DNA of 64,000 nucleotides, taken from the NCBI RefSeq assembly GCF_900114015.1, contig NZ_FORN01000008.1, positions 93,754 to 157,753 on the forward strand, in the 5' to 3' direction. The stretch comes from Caulobacter sp. UNC279MFTsu5.1. Lineage in GTDB: Bacteria; Pseudomonadota; Alphaproteobacteria; Caulobacterales; Caulobacteraceae. Of this stretch, positions 1 to 8,072 are shown piece by piece. Position 1 is the stretch's first letter; every line of letters starts with the position of its first letter. The position numbers were made by a program, and so were the translations under genes. The notes beneath the pieces are model-generated. The model searched no databases. It saw only the letters and a list, made by a program, of their open reading frames with translations, and had not been told where the DNA came from.

Positions 1-233
1 GGCAGGCCGGGCACGCCGGAATGGATGGCCAGGTTCCCGAACTTGCGGCCCAGGTCCTTGTGGGCCTCGTGGTCCATCTGCTGGTCGCGGAAGAACACCA
101 CCTGGTACTGGGTCAGGGCCCGGTGCAGCTCCTCGAACTGGCGATTGGTCAGCGGCTTGCCCAGGTCGACGCCGAAGATTTCCGCGCCGATCCGGCGGGT
201 CATCGGCCTCACATCGAGCACGTCGTAGGTCAT
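1..233 (-). CDS. TauD/TfdA-family Fe(II)/2-oxoglutarate dioxygenase, N-terminal part only
   Basis: The gene enters from the window edge, so only about 77 N-terminal residues are visible and the 3' end is missing. They read as the start of a TauD/TfdA dioxygenase: an early 'RIGAEIFGVDL' segment, then 'VVFFRDQ', then 'HKDLGRKFG'. Members use Fe(II) and 2-oxoglutarate to hydroxylate, and often cleave, small sulfonates, ethers or amines in the cytoplasm. The iron-binding HxD and distal His lie outside the window, so activity cannot be judged. GGGAG sits about 9 nt before the ATG, and the gene starts 15 nt after the flavin reductase stop, so it is probably the last visible gene of the catabolic operon. 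Family is fairly sure; substrate is unknown. Confidence 0.8.
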   Translation of the reverse strand, partial: MTYDVLDVRPMTRRIGAEIFGVDLGKPLTNRQFEELHRALTQYQVVFFRDQQMDHEAHKDLGRKFGNLAIHSGVPGL

Positions 234-248
234 GCGGCGCAACTCCCA

Positions 249-743
249 CTAAACGTTCAGGAAACCGCCGCGCACATAGACGAGCGGGGCCTTGGCTTCG
301 TCGACCGCGACGCGCAGGACACGGCCGACCAGGATCTCGTGATCGCCGCCGTCGTGGGCGGCGTGCAGGTCGCATTCGACGCAGGCGACCGCGCCGGCCA
401 GCAGCGGCGCGCCACAGACCCCGGCCTCGACGGCGGTCAGGGCGAAGCGGTCGTCGGCCCCGCTCTTGGCGAAGCGATGGGCCAGGTCGCCCTGGTCGCT
501 GGCCAGGATGTTGACGCAGAAGCTCCTGGCCTGGCCCAGGGCCGCCAGGGTGCGACTGTCGCGCTTGAGGCAGACCATGACCAGCGGCGGATCCAGCGAC
601 ACCGAGCTGAAGGCGCTGACCGTGGTCCCGACCAGCCGGCCGTCGTGACAGACGGTGACCACGGTCACCCCCGCCGCGAAGCTGCCCATGGCCTTGCGGA
701 AGTCGTGCGGCTCGGGCGCCATGTCCTTGGCGACGGCGCTCAT
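249..743 (-). CDS. RutF-like flavin reductase (flavin reductase domain protein)
   Basis: This 164-residue protein has the compact flavin-reductase fold sequence: 'FAAGVTVVT' near residue 22, 'GTTVSAFSSVSLDPPLVM' and 'SFCVNILA'. Such proteins (RutF, HpaC-type) reduce FMN or FAD with NAD(P)H and hand the reduced flavin to a two-component monooxygenase. The RutA-like monooxygenase upstream in the same operon is the obvious partner. The ATG overlaps the stop of the M20 hydrolase gene (ATGA, 740-743), suggesting translational coupling. Length is normal for the family. Partner assignment is inference from gene order. Confidence 0.88.
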   Translation of the reverse strand: MSAVAKDMAPEPHDFRKAMGSFAAGVTVVTVCHDGRLVGTTVSAFSSVSLDPPLVMVCLKRDSRTLAALGQARSFCVNILASDQGDLAHRFAKSGADDRFALTAVEAGVCGAPLLAGAVACVECDLHAAHDGGDHEILVGRVLRVAVDEAKAPLVYVRGGFLNV

Positions 744-2128
744 CCTTCGTTTCCGAACGGGTTGTCGGGATAGACCGCCGAGGCGGGGCGCTTCCCGCTG
801 TCCTCGGGACTGGCCCGGCCGCAGACCGCCAGGGCGGTCAGGGCGTAGACCAGGGCGCTGTCGACCAGGTCCTGCGGGGTCGGCCGCCAGCGCTTGAAGC
901 CGGTGGTGATGGCCGGGATGCGGTGCATGTTGAAGACGTTGTGGTCGCGCCACATGCTGGAATAGACCGGGTTGGCCAGGGCGACCGGGTGACCCAGGCT
1001 CAGCCTGGTGGCGTCGTCGACGGCGGCGACCAGAGGCGCCACCTCGCGGGCGTCGGCCTCGAAGCCGTGGCGCACCACCACCGGCTCGATGTCGATACGG
1101 CCCAGGCCGTTGTCGCGGACCATGGCCTCCAGCGAATGCTGGACGTCGGCCACGCGCTGCTTCGGGGTCAGGCCGACCTCCAGATAGAGGTTCACCAGCT
1201 CGGTGCCCGCCCCGAAGGCGAACGGGATGCCGCCGCGGATCGAGGCGATCTGCGACTTGGGCTGGGCCACGCCGCCGGGGCTGTCGTAGCGGCTGGCCTT
1301 CTCGTATTCGCCGCTCCAAGCGTGGATGGCGTCGGTGAGCCGGCCGATCTTGTAGATCGGGTTCGGATGCTGGGCGGCCGTGGCCGGATGGTCGAGCAGC
1401 GGGGTGAACACCCCCTCCCCCCACACCTGAAAGCGGAACACCGCATAGCCGCAGCCCACCCAGGTCAGACCGAAGTCGCAGCCCTCGGCGGCGATGGCGT
1501 AGTCGGGGGCGACCCCGCCGTGGTGGAACAGGTAGTGGGCGCCGATGTCCTTGCCCATATAGGCGACGCCGCGGTGCTCCTCGATCGGCTCGGGGCCGAT
1601 CTCGCCGGGACAGGCGGTCAGGTACATCTTGCCGGCCAGCTCGTAGCCGGCGGTCTTCAGCGCCTTGGCGGCGATCAGGAAGCAGCTCATCGGGCCGCGA
1701 TCGTTGGCGATCGGATAGCCGTACAGCTTGCCGTCTTCCAGCCAGCACTTCTCCCATTCGGGATTGGCGATCGTCTCCGGCGCATACTTGTAGGCGTCCA
1801 GGTCGGGGTTCCAGGTCGGCGCCTCGGTGTCGAGATGGGCGGTGAACAGCAGGTTCTTGCCGATCCCCTTGCCGCCGTGCACGCCGATGATGTTGGGCCG
1901 CTCCGGCGTCGCCCCGACCTTGCGCGGCGAGAAGCCCTCGCGGGCCATCCAGTCGTGGACGTAGTTGGCGACCTCCAGCTCCTTGCCGGACGGCGCGGGG
2001 ATGTTGCCCAGGGTCAGGGCCAGCTCGACGATCTCGTCCTGGCTGATCGCGGCGGCGATGGTGGCGCGGTCGGCGTCGGTGACCTGGTAGGGCGCGGCGG
2101 CGCCCGGCGGCGGAAATCCGTCGGCCAT
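740..2128 (-). CDS. M20-family metallo-hydrolase (amidohydrolase/deacylase type)
   Basis: The 462-residue protein carries M20 peptidase features: the metal-binding HxD in 'FTAHLDTEAP' (H98, D100), a bridging-type Asp in 'ANDRGP' (D143), an acidic stretch 'PGEIGPEP' (E176, E180), and a dimerisation-type segment around 'VFRFQVWGEGVF'. The classical C-terminal His ligand motif is not obvious; the equivalent region reads 'MHRIPAITTGF', so metal geometry may differ. M20 enzymes hydrolyse amide bonds of small molecules (ArgE, DapE, N-carbamoyl amidases). Here it probably acts on an acyclic amide made by the monooxygenase and cysteine hydrolase upstream. It starts 2 nt after the preceding stop and overlaps the next start by 4 nt. 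Substrate unknown. Confidence 0.8.
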   Translation of the reverse strand: MADGFPPPGAAAPYQVTDADRATIAAAISQDEIVELALTLGNIPAPSGKELEVANYVHDWMAREGFSPRKVGATPERPNIIGVHGGKGIGKNLLFTAHLDTEAPTWNPDLDAYKYAPETIANPEWEKCWLEDGKLYGYPIANDRGPMSCFLIAAKALKTAGYELAGKMYLTACPGEIGPEPIEEHRGVAYMGKDIGAHYLFHHGGVAPDYAIAAEGCDFGLTWVGCGYAVFRFQVWGEGVFTPLLDHPATAAQHPNPIYKIGRLTDAIHAWSGEYEKASRYDSPGGVAQPKSQIASIRGGIPFAFGAGTELVNLYLEVGLTPKQRVADVQHSLEAMVRDNGLGRIDIEPVVVRHGFEADAREVAPLVAAVDDATRLSLGHPVALANPVYSSMWRDHNVFNMHRIPAITTGFKRWRPTPQDLVDSALVYALTALAVCGRASPEDSGKRPASAVYPDNPFGNEG

Positions 2129-2130
2129 GT

Positions 2131-2790
2131 TCAGGCAGCCCCTTTCCAGGCGTCGGCGATCGCGGCCGTGTCGGTGAGGATCGCGCTGTTCAGCTCCATC
2201 ACCTTCAGCGACGCGGCATGGATGTCCGCCTCGTAGGCGGCGCAGGCGTCGGCGGCGACGAACACGTGGTAGTCCAGGTCGAAAGCGTCGCGGACGGTGC
2301 TGTCGACGCAGCATTCGGTGGTCAGGCCCGCCACCACCAGAGTGTCGACGCCCATCTTGGTCAGCTGCATGTCGAGATCGGTGCCGACGAAGCCGCTGTA
2401 GCGGGTCTTGTGCACCACCAGCTCGCCCGGCGCCGGCTTGGGGCCGTAGAACTCCGAACCGACCTGCCCCGCCCGGCACAGGGCCGCGTCGACGTCGGGA
2501 TCGCCGCCGCGCCGGCGCAGGCGCTCGTTCCAGGCCGCGGAGTCGGTCTCGGGCGTGGTCGACAGGCCCACGAACACCACCGGCACGCCCGCCGCGCGGG
2601 CCTGCGCGACCAGCGTCTCGGCCGCCGCCAGGGCGGGCTGGACCACGCCCATGTCGATGAACGCGCCCAGCACCCCGTCGGGCGAGGCGAAGTCGACCTG
2701 CATGTCGATCACCAGCACCGCCGTGCGCCCGGGCGCGATCCAGGCGGCCAGGCCGTCCGCGGTCTCTCCGGTCGGGCTCACGGCGTTCAC
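2131..2790 (-). CDS. RutB-like cysteine hydrolase (isochorismatase family)
   Basis: A 219-residue isochorismatase-like hydrolase with the full catalytic triad: D29 in 'VIDMQVDF', K128 in 'VVHKTRYSGF' and C161 in 'GLTTECCVDST'. Family members hydrolyse small amides and ureides (RutB ureidoacrylate amidohydrolase, maleamate amidase, biuret hydrolase, N-carbamoylsarcosine amidase). The long 'RYSGF' segment and the RutA-like gene directly upstream make a RutB-like role most likely, meaning hydrolysis of the ring-opened product to release carbamate or ammonia. The start is a GTG overlapping the upstream stop (GTGA, 2787-2790). The exact substrate cannot be read from sequence. Confidence 0.85.
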   Translation of the reverse strand: MNAVSPTGETADGLAAWIAPGRTAVLVIDMQVDFASPDGVLGAFIDMGVVQPALAAAETLVAQARAAGVPVVFVGLSTTPETDSAAWNERLRRRGGDPDVDAALCRAGQVGSEFYGPKPAPGELVVHKTRYSGFVGTDLDMQLTKMGVDTLVVAGLTTECCVDSTVRDAFDLDYHVFVAADACAAYEADIHAASLKVMELNSAILTDTAAIADAWKGAA

Positions 2791-3851
2791 GAATAGACCG
2801 CCCGCAGGCCCGGCAGGATGTCGGCGCCGAACATGGTCAGGCCCTCCACATAGTCGGGGAAGATCAGCATCAGGCCGTCCAGCTCGCAGGAGGTGACGAA
2901 CTCCTCGATCTGCTCGGCGCAGGTGGAGGGCGCGCCGACCACCGTGTGGGTCATGAAGGCGCCCTGCTGCCTGGCGACGGTGTCCAGCTTCTCGGCTGGC
3001 ACGCCCCAGCTGGCCAGCATGGCCAGGATCGCGCCCATGTCGGCGCCGTCCTTGTAGTGCTCGACCATGGCCGCGGCCTTGGCGTCGGTGTCGCCGTGCA
3101 CCACCGTGCACATGGCGTAGGTCTTGATGGTCTTGCCCATGGCCTCGGCGGTCTTCTTGGCCCGCAGCGAGGCGTCGCGGCGCTCGTCGGCCGTGCGGCC
3201 GCCGATGAAGCAGGCGTCGGCCTCGCGCACCGAGAACTGGAAGCCGCGGTCGGACATGCCGGCGCAGACGATCTCGGGGCGCGGCCGCGACAGCGGCTTG
3301 GGCTTGGACTGGCAGTCCTTCATCGTGAAGAACTTGCCGGCGAAGTCGACGCTGTCCTCGGCCCACAGGCGCTTGACCACCGTCGTCCATTCCTCGGTCA
3401 GGGCGTAGCGGTCGTCGTGGCTCAGGCTGTCGTCCCAGGCCCCCATCTGGTCGAACTCGCCCTTGTAGGCGCCGGCCACGATGTTCAGGCCCGCCCGGCC
3501 GCCGCTGATGTGGTCGAGCGTGGCGATCATCTTGGCGGCCACGGCCGGGTTCTGCAGCAGCGGATGGATGGTGGCCCAGATCCGGACGTTCTTGGTGGCC
3601 TCGGCGATTCCGGCCATCATCGTCACCGACTCCAGGGCCGTGCCCCAGTGGTCGGTCTCGCCGCCGAAGCCGCGGAACTTGCCCATGGACATCACGAAGT
3701 CCATGCCGACCTGGTCGGCGGTGACCGCCGCGGCCCGGTTCTGCTGGTAGAGGCCATCGAGGACCGGGGTGGTCTTGGAGATGATCCAGCCGCCGTTGGC
3801 GACCGGCAGGAAGACCCCGAAGTCCTTGTGCTTGGATGGACTGTGGAACAT
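2787..3851 (-). CDS. RutA-like FMN-dependent (luciferase-family) monooxygenase
   Basis: The 354-residue protein aligns by eye with RutA pyrimidine oxygenase over most of its length: 'FGVFLPVANGGWIIS' at the N-terminus, 'SMGKFRGFGGETDHW', 'DHISGGRAGLNIV', 'FFTMKDC' and 'CAGMSDRGFQFS'. RutA uses reduced FMN and O2 to open the uracil ring at an amide. This protein has extra N-terminal residues and a diverged C-terminus, so it is a paralogue or relative with perhaps another cyclic amide as substrate. A strong AAGGAGG lies 8 nt before the ATG. It is followed by RutB-like, M20, RutF-like and TauD genes with overlaps. No rutC, rutD, rutE or rutG homologue is visible, so this is not a standard rut operon. 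Confidence 0.82.
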   Translation of the reverse strand: MFHSPSKHKDFGVFLPVANGGWIISKTTPVLDGLYQQNRAAAVTADQVGMDFVMSMGKFRGFGGETDHWGTALESVTMMAGIAEATKNVRIWATIHPLLQNPAVAAKMIATLDHISGGRAGLNIVAGAYKGEFDQMGAWDDSLSHDDRYALTEEWTTVVKRLWAEDSVDFAGKFFTMKDCQSKPKPLSRPRPEIVCAGMSDRGFQFSVREADACFIGGRTADERRDASLRAKKTAEAMGKTIKTYAMCTVVHGDTDAKAAAMVEHYKDGADMGAILAMLASWGVPAEKLDTVARQQGAFMTHTVVGAPSTCAEQIEEFVTSCELDGLMLIFPDYVEGLTMFGADILPGLRAVYS

Positions 3852-3863
3852 GGCGGATCCTCC

Positions 3864-5162
3864 TTACGCGGCGTCTTGAAGCATATCAGGGATCGGCTCG
3901 GCGACGGGATCCTGCAGGACGGCCTTGCGCGGCGGCCGCATGAACAGCGCCGCCAGGAAGATGACGCCGATCACCGCGGCGAACAGCTGGAAGGTCGGGG
4001 CGAAGCCGCCGAGGCGGTCGCGCATCAGGCCGCCGATCACCGGACCCAGGGCCGAGACCGCGCCCGCCAGGCAGACCAGCGAGAAGATCTCCAGATTGTT
4101 CTTCCGGCCATAATAGTTGAGCAAAAGGATGCTGACCGCCAGCACCGTCAGGCCGAACCCGACGCCCACGCCGACGGCGAACAGCATCATCACCGGCCAG
4201 GTCGTGGCGTGGGTCAGGGCCAGCAGGCCGACGGCCATCATCCCTTGCGCGCCAGCCAGCAGCCAGCGCGGGTCGACCCGGTCGCCGATCAGGCCGCCGC
4301 CCAGTCGGGCGGCCACCTGCATCAGGGATTCCAGGCTGATGGCCGTGACCGCCACCGCCGAGGCCACGCCGATCTCGGAGAAGTGGGTCGGGGCCAGGCT
4401 GACGGCGGTCACCCCGCCCAGCAGGTGGGCGAAATAGGCGGCCAGGATCACCCAGAACTGCGGGGTGGCCAGGGCCTCCCGCACCGTCCAGTCGCTGGTG
4501 GTGCGATAGACCCGGGCGTCGGCCGGCGCGGTCTTGGCCGCCTCGGCCACGGCCTTGTCGGTGTCGACGGCGGCGGCGGCCAGCCAGGCCCGCCCGCCGA
4601 CCAGGGCCGCGCACAGGGCGCCGACCACGACCGAGGCGATCGCCTGGGCCCACCAATAGGGCCGCCAGCCGCCGTGGGCCATCTCCATGCCGGTCAGGGC
4701 CATCCACGGTCCGGCCACCCCGCCCAGCGAGCCGATGGTGAAATAGATGCCGAACGGCAGGGCCCGCTTCCTGAACAGCATCGACAGCACGTGGGTGCCG
4801 GGGATCAGGGCCATCATCTGGTAGCCGACGCCCAGCAGGGCCGTGCCGACCAGATAGACCGCCAGCCCATGGGCCGCGGCCAGGCAGGCGAAGCCGGCGA
4901 CCATCACCGCCGAGCCGGCGACGATCGTTCCCCTCACCCCGACCTTGCGGACCAGGATGGCCGGCAGCCACGACGAAGCCCCGCAGAACGCGCCCAGCAG
5001 GGTGAAGCCGAAGAAGGCCCAGCCGAAGCTCCACTTCAGCTCCTTGATCATCGCCGGCAGCACCACGCCCAGCGACGAGAAGGTCGAGGCCGTGATCGTG
5101 AACAGCACCAGGCTGAGCGCGGCCAGCAGCAGCCAGGACCGCCAGGGGATCGTCTTCGACAT
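3864..5162 (-). CDS. MFS transporter
   Basis: About 432 residues with twelve hydrophobic helices and the MFS layout: a loop after helix 2 ('VRKVGVRGT'), 'GGWRPYWWAQA' between helices, and a second half beginning near 'ATPQFWVILAAYF'. It resembles MCT/oxalate-formate type carriers and probably brings the operon's substrate, delivered to the periplasm by the TonB receptor, across the inner membrane. I chose the ATG at 5162 because GGAGG sits 5 nt before it. An in-frame ATG at 5174 has no good ribosome site. A 12-bp hairpin separates it from the receptor gene upstream, and the RutA-like gene starts 12 nt after its stop. Confidence 0.82.
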   Translation of the reverse strand: MSKTIPWRSWLLLAALSLVLFTITASTFSSLGVVLPAMIKELKWSFGWAFFGFTLLGAFCGASSWLPAILVRKVGVRGTIVAGSAVMVAGFACLAAAHGLAVYLVGTALLGVGYQMMALIPGTHVLSMLFRKRALPFGIYFTIGSLGGVAGPWMALTGMEMAHGGWRPYWWAQAIASVVVGALCAALVGGRAWLAAAAVDTDKAVAEAAKTAPADARVYRTTSDWTVREALATPQFWVILAAYFAHLLGGVTAVSLAPTHFSEIGVASAVAVTAISLESLMQVAARLGGGLIGDRVDPRWLLAGAQGMMAVGLLALTHATTWPVMMLFAVGVGVGFGLTVLAVSILLLNYYGRKNNLEIFSLVCLAGAVSALGPVIGGLMRDRLGGFAPTFQLFAAVIGVIFLAALFMRPPRKAVLQDPVAEPIPDMLQDAA

Positions 5163-5188
5163 GGGAGCCTCCATGCATAGGCGAAGCC

Positions 5189-5216
5189 CCCGCGCCGCCG
5201 TTTCCGGCGGCGCGGG
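5189..5216 (-). other. Strong hairpin between receptor and MFS genes
   Basis: A perfect 12-bp inverted repeat (CCCGCGCCGCCG, loop of 4, then its complement) lies in the 60-nt gap between the TonB receptor stop and the MFS start. It has no U-tract, so it is unlikely to be a full intrinsic terminator. It may protect the receptor mRNA 3' end or reduce read-through, giving more receptor than downstream enzymes. Confidence 0.6.
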
Positions 5217-5225
5217 AAACAGGAA

Positions 5226-7679
5226 CTAGAACTTGCGCGACAGGGTCACGCGCCACTCGCGGCCCTTGCTGGGCAGCGCGCCGAGGTTGGCGTAGCTGTC
5301 GGCGTCGGGCGTGAAGTAGAGCTTGTCGAACAGGTTATCGATGTTGGCCGTCACCGTGTACGGCCCGTACTCGTAGTAGGCCGAGGCGTTGGCGACATAG
5401 TAGGCCGGATAGGTCACGGCGTTCTGCACCGTGCCCGCGGTCTTGGTCACGTGGGTGACGCCCAGCGTGGCGCCGACCTTGCCCCAGTCGTGGTCGTCGC
5501 TGGTGTAGGCGCCGTACAGGCTGACCACCGATTTCGGGATCAGAGTGTAGTCGTAGTCGCCGGCCCGACCCGGCAGGCCGCTGAACGCCCAGACCACATA
5601 GGTGCCGCCGAACGCCTGCGAGCCCGGCACGCCGGCGGTGTAGGCCGGGATGTACTGGAACGAGTTGTCCGGCCCCTTGACCGTGGTGTGCTGGCTGTTG
5701 CCCGAGAAGGTGAAGCTGAAGTTCTCGCTGGCCAGCCAGCGAACCTCCAGCTCCACGCCCTTGGCGCGGGTGCCGGTCGGCGTGCCGGTGATGCCGGTCA
5801 GCTGGGTGCGGTTCTGGCGGTAGCCGGCCAGCGAGCCGACCAGCGTACCCTTCAGCCACTGGAACTTGACCCCGGCCTCGGCCAGGTCGCTGTTCGACAG
5901 CCAGGCGTCGCTGGCGTCGGCCACCAGGCTGGCGGCCACGTCGCCGGCCTGGCTCATCTCCAGCGCCGAGGCCTTGGCGTAGGTGATGTAGGGCATCACC
6001 CCGCCCGGGGCCTTGTAGGTGGCGCTGGCGGTGTAGGTGAACTTGTCCTTGCCGGCCTTCTGCTCGCCGGCGACCTGGTAGCTGAGCGCGCCGGTGTCGT
6101 GCGAAGTGACGTCGTAGTCGTCCCAGCGGCCGCCCAGCATCAGGTTCAGCTTCTCGGCGACCGTGACGTCGGTCATGAAGAACAGGCCCTTCTGGCTCCA
6201 GTCGGACTTGTTGTCGTTCTCCCATGCCAGGCCCAGCACGCCTGAGCCGGTCTCGGTCGAGAACGGGCTGTCGATGATGTCGGTGGCCGTGGCCCCGAAG
6301 CTGATGTCGCGGCGGTCCAGGGCGATCACGCCGCTGTTGTAGCTTTCGCGCCGGCGGCCCGAGAAGTCGCGGTACGAGGCGCCGACGAACGACTTGGCCT
6401 TGACCGCGCCGTCCATGAATTCGTTGGCGAAGTCGTAGGTGACGCGGGCTTCCCAGACCGAGCTCTTGAACCAGGCCGGATAGCCGTACGAGACGAAGCG
6501 CTTGTTCTCCTGGTCGTCGTAGAACAGCTGGGCCTTGATCGTGCTGTCGGGCGACAGGGCCTTGGCCAGGTCGAAATACAGGGTGTTGGTGTCGGTCTTA
6601 GAGAAGTCGGCCGGGCTGATATAGACCGTGCGCGGCGACAGCTTCACCGTGCCCACCCCGGCGTCCAGCACGTGGGCGGCGTTGGTGTTGTAGAAGCCGT
6701 AGTACGGGATGTAGAGCGGGTTGAAGGTCGGGTCGTAATAGTACGGATTGGCGCCGTTGCCGCTGATCTCGTTCAGGGTCATGCGGCCGTTGCCGTCGCT
6801 GTCGACCAAGGTGGTGTCGCGACCGGTGGTGTAGGTCCCGTGATCGATCAGGCCCTGGGTCAGGCGGTTCCAGCCCGGCGTCTGCACGTCGCCGTCCGAG
6901 TGGTACTTCATGCCGCCGAACGCCGTGGTCCAGCCGCCGCCCAGGTCGAAGTCGGCCGAGAGCTCGCCGGTCTGGCGGCGCGGATAGATCCCCTTGTAGA
7001 AGCTGTGGCTGTCCTCGACCTCGCCATAGGCGTAGACGCCGCCGGTCACGGGACCCAGGTTCACCGGCAGGCCGATCTGGGCCGTGGCGTTCTTGCGATT
7101 GTACGAGCCGTAGGTGGCGGTGACCTCGCCGGTCGGCTCGCTGAGATAGCCGCCCTCGTTCTTGCCCGACTTGGGGATGAAGTTGAGCATGCCGCCCACC
7201 TTGCCCGAGCCGTAGATCGGGGTCGGCGGGCCGCGCACGATCTGGATCTGGTCGGCCGCGCCGATCGGGGTGGAATAGGTGCCGCGGTTCTCGATGCGCT
7301 TGAAGCCACGGAAATAGTTCTCGGCCAGGGTGCCGCGGATGTTCAGCGCGCCGGGCACGCCGTAGAAGCTGGCGGTGTAGGTGCCTGGAGACACGGCGGT
7401 CAGGCCGTCGATGGTCTCGATGCCGTAGCGCTGCAGGGTGGTGTCGCTGACGAAGCTGGCCGAGCGCGGCGTCTCCAGCAGCGGCTTGTCGAGGCCGAAC
7501 ACGGTGTTGTTGGGCCGGGTCTCCAGCAGTCCCGCCTTGTCGCGCGCCTTGACCACGATCTCGTCGACGGCGGTCGAGGCGTCGGCCGGATCGGCGGCGA
7601 AGGCGGGCGACGCGGCGACGGACAGGGCGAGCAGAACAGCGACGGAAGATCCCGCCATCAAAAGCCGTTGGTTCGACAT
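5226..7679 (-). CDS. TonB-dependent outer-membrane receptor
   Basis: An 817-residue precursor with a signal peptide ending at 'SPAFA|ADP', a TonB-box-like acidic 'VDEIVVKA' just after it, a plug domain ('SFVSDTTLQRYGIE', 'NIRGTLAENYFRGF', 'QIVRGPPTPIYGSGKVGG'), and a large beta-barrel ending in a terminal Phe ('VTLSRKF'). The plug resembles siderophore-receptor types, but the downstream enzymes argue for uptake of an organic nutrient. It transports ligand across the outer membrane using TonB-ExbBD energy. I chose the ATG at 7679 because GAGGA precedes it and the signal peptide then starts properly. It heads the minus-strand cluster, with an operator-like dyad about 110 nt upstream. Ligand unknown. 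Confidence 0.9.
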   Translation of the reverse strand: MSNQRLLMAGSSVAVLLALSVAASPAFAADPADASTAVDEIVVKARDKAGLLETRPNNTVFGLDKPLLETPRSASFVSDTTLQRYGIETIDGLTAVSPGTYTASFYGVPGALNIRGTLAENYFRGFKRIENRGTYSTPIGAADQIQIVRGPPTPIYGSGKVGGMLNFIPKSGKNEGGYLSEPTGEVTATYGSYNRKNATAQIGLPVNLGPVTGGVYAYGEVEDSHSFYKGIYPRRQTGELSADFDLGGGWTTAFGGMKYHSDGDVQTPGWNRLTQGLIDHGTYTTGRDTTLVDSDGNGRMTLNEISGNGANPYYYDPTFNPLYIPYYGFYNTNAAHVLDAGVGTVKLSPRTVYISPADFSKTDTNTLYFDLAKALSPDSTIKAQLFYDDQENKRFVSYGYPAWFKSSVWEARVTYDFANEFMDGAVKAKSFVGASYRDFSGRRRESYNSGVIALDRRDISFGATATDIIDSPFSTETGSGVLGLAWENDNKSDWSQKGLFFMTDVTVAEKLNLMLGGRWDDYDVTSHDTGALSYQVAGEQKAGKDKFTYTASATYKAPGGVMPYITYAKASALEMSQAGDVAASLVADASDAWLSNSDLAEAGVKFQWLKGTLVGSLAGYRQNRTQLTGITGTPTGTRAKGVELEVRWLASENFSFTFSGNSQHTTVKGPDNSFQYIPAYTAGVPGSQAFGGTYVVWAFSGLPGRAGDYDYTLIPKSVVSLYGAYTSDDHDWGKVGATLGVTHVTKTAGTVQNAVTYPAYYVANASAYYEYGPYTVTANIDNLFDKLYFTPDADSYANLGALPSKGREWRVTLSRKF

Positions 7680-7791
7680 GACGTCCTCGTTCGAGGCCGT
7701 CGCGCCCATCACCCGCGGTGATTATCCCCAGGACGACGCCTCTTGAGAACCAGCATCGCCCAGTCGCCGCCGGCTGGCCGGATCGGTCTCT

Positions 7792-7811
7792 GACATTTTG
7801 AACGAAATGTC
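7792..7811. promoter_or_regulatory. Operator-like dyad upstream of the receptor operon
   Basis: GACATTT and AAATGTC flank a 6-nt spacer, giving a perfect 7-bp inverted repeat in an otherwise GC-rich leader. It lies about 113 nt before the TonB receptor start, where a TetR/GntR-type repressor could sit. No regulator gene is adjacent in the window. Function is inference. Confidence 0.4.
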
Positions 7812-7919
7812 TCAGCCGCCCGGTTCTTGCTCAGTCGCCGGCCCCTTTCGCCCGGCGGGGGTCAAGAAACTTGATCCACCGCGCACAAGGCGCCGCCAAA
7901 AGCGTCGGGCGCGGGGCGG

Positions 7920-8072
7920 TCAGCGCGCGCTGGTGTCGATCCAGACGACGTCGCCGCGATCCCGGTCGCGGAGCCAGGGCACGGCCTTGGCGGCGTCCCA
8001 GGCGGCGGTGATCAGGCCGCCGGTGACGACGCACAGGAAGGCCAGGCTGCGGAGCTTGGCGAAAGCGGACAT
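7920..8072 (-). CDS. Small single-pass membrane protein, hypothetical (50 aa)
   Basis: A 50-residue reading frame with GGGAGG 8 nt before its ATG. It has a short basic N-terminus ('MSAFAKLRS'), one hydrophobic helix ('LAFLCVVTGGLITAAW', about residues 10-25) and a charged tail containing 'WLRDRDRGD'. I do not recognise the family. It may be anchored in the inner membrane with the C-terminus outside, or be a short secreted peptide. The ribosome site and clean helix favour a real gene. It lies between the receptor and pstS and is transcribed away from the Pho box, so it need not be phosphate-regulated. Confidence 0.5.
   Translation of the reverse strand: MSAFAKLRSLAFLCVVTGGLITAAWDAAKAVPWLRDRDRGDVVWIDTSAR

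Noticed and set aside
5163..5174. MFS start at 5174
   Set aside because: The ATG at 5162 has GGAGG at good spacing; the 5174 ATG does not.
2946..5180. A 744-codon plus-strand frame
   Set aside because: Antisense to the RutA-like and MFS genes, His/Gln/Gly-rich composition, no family resemblance.
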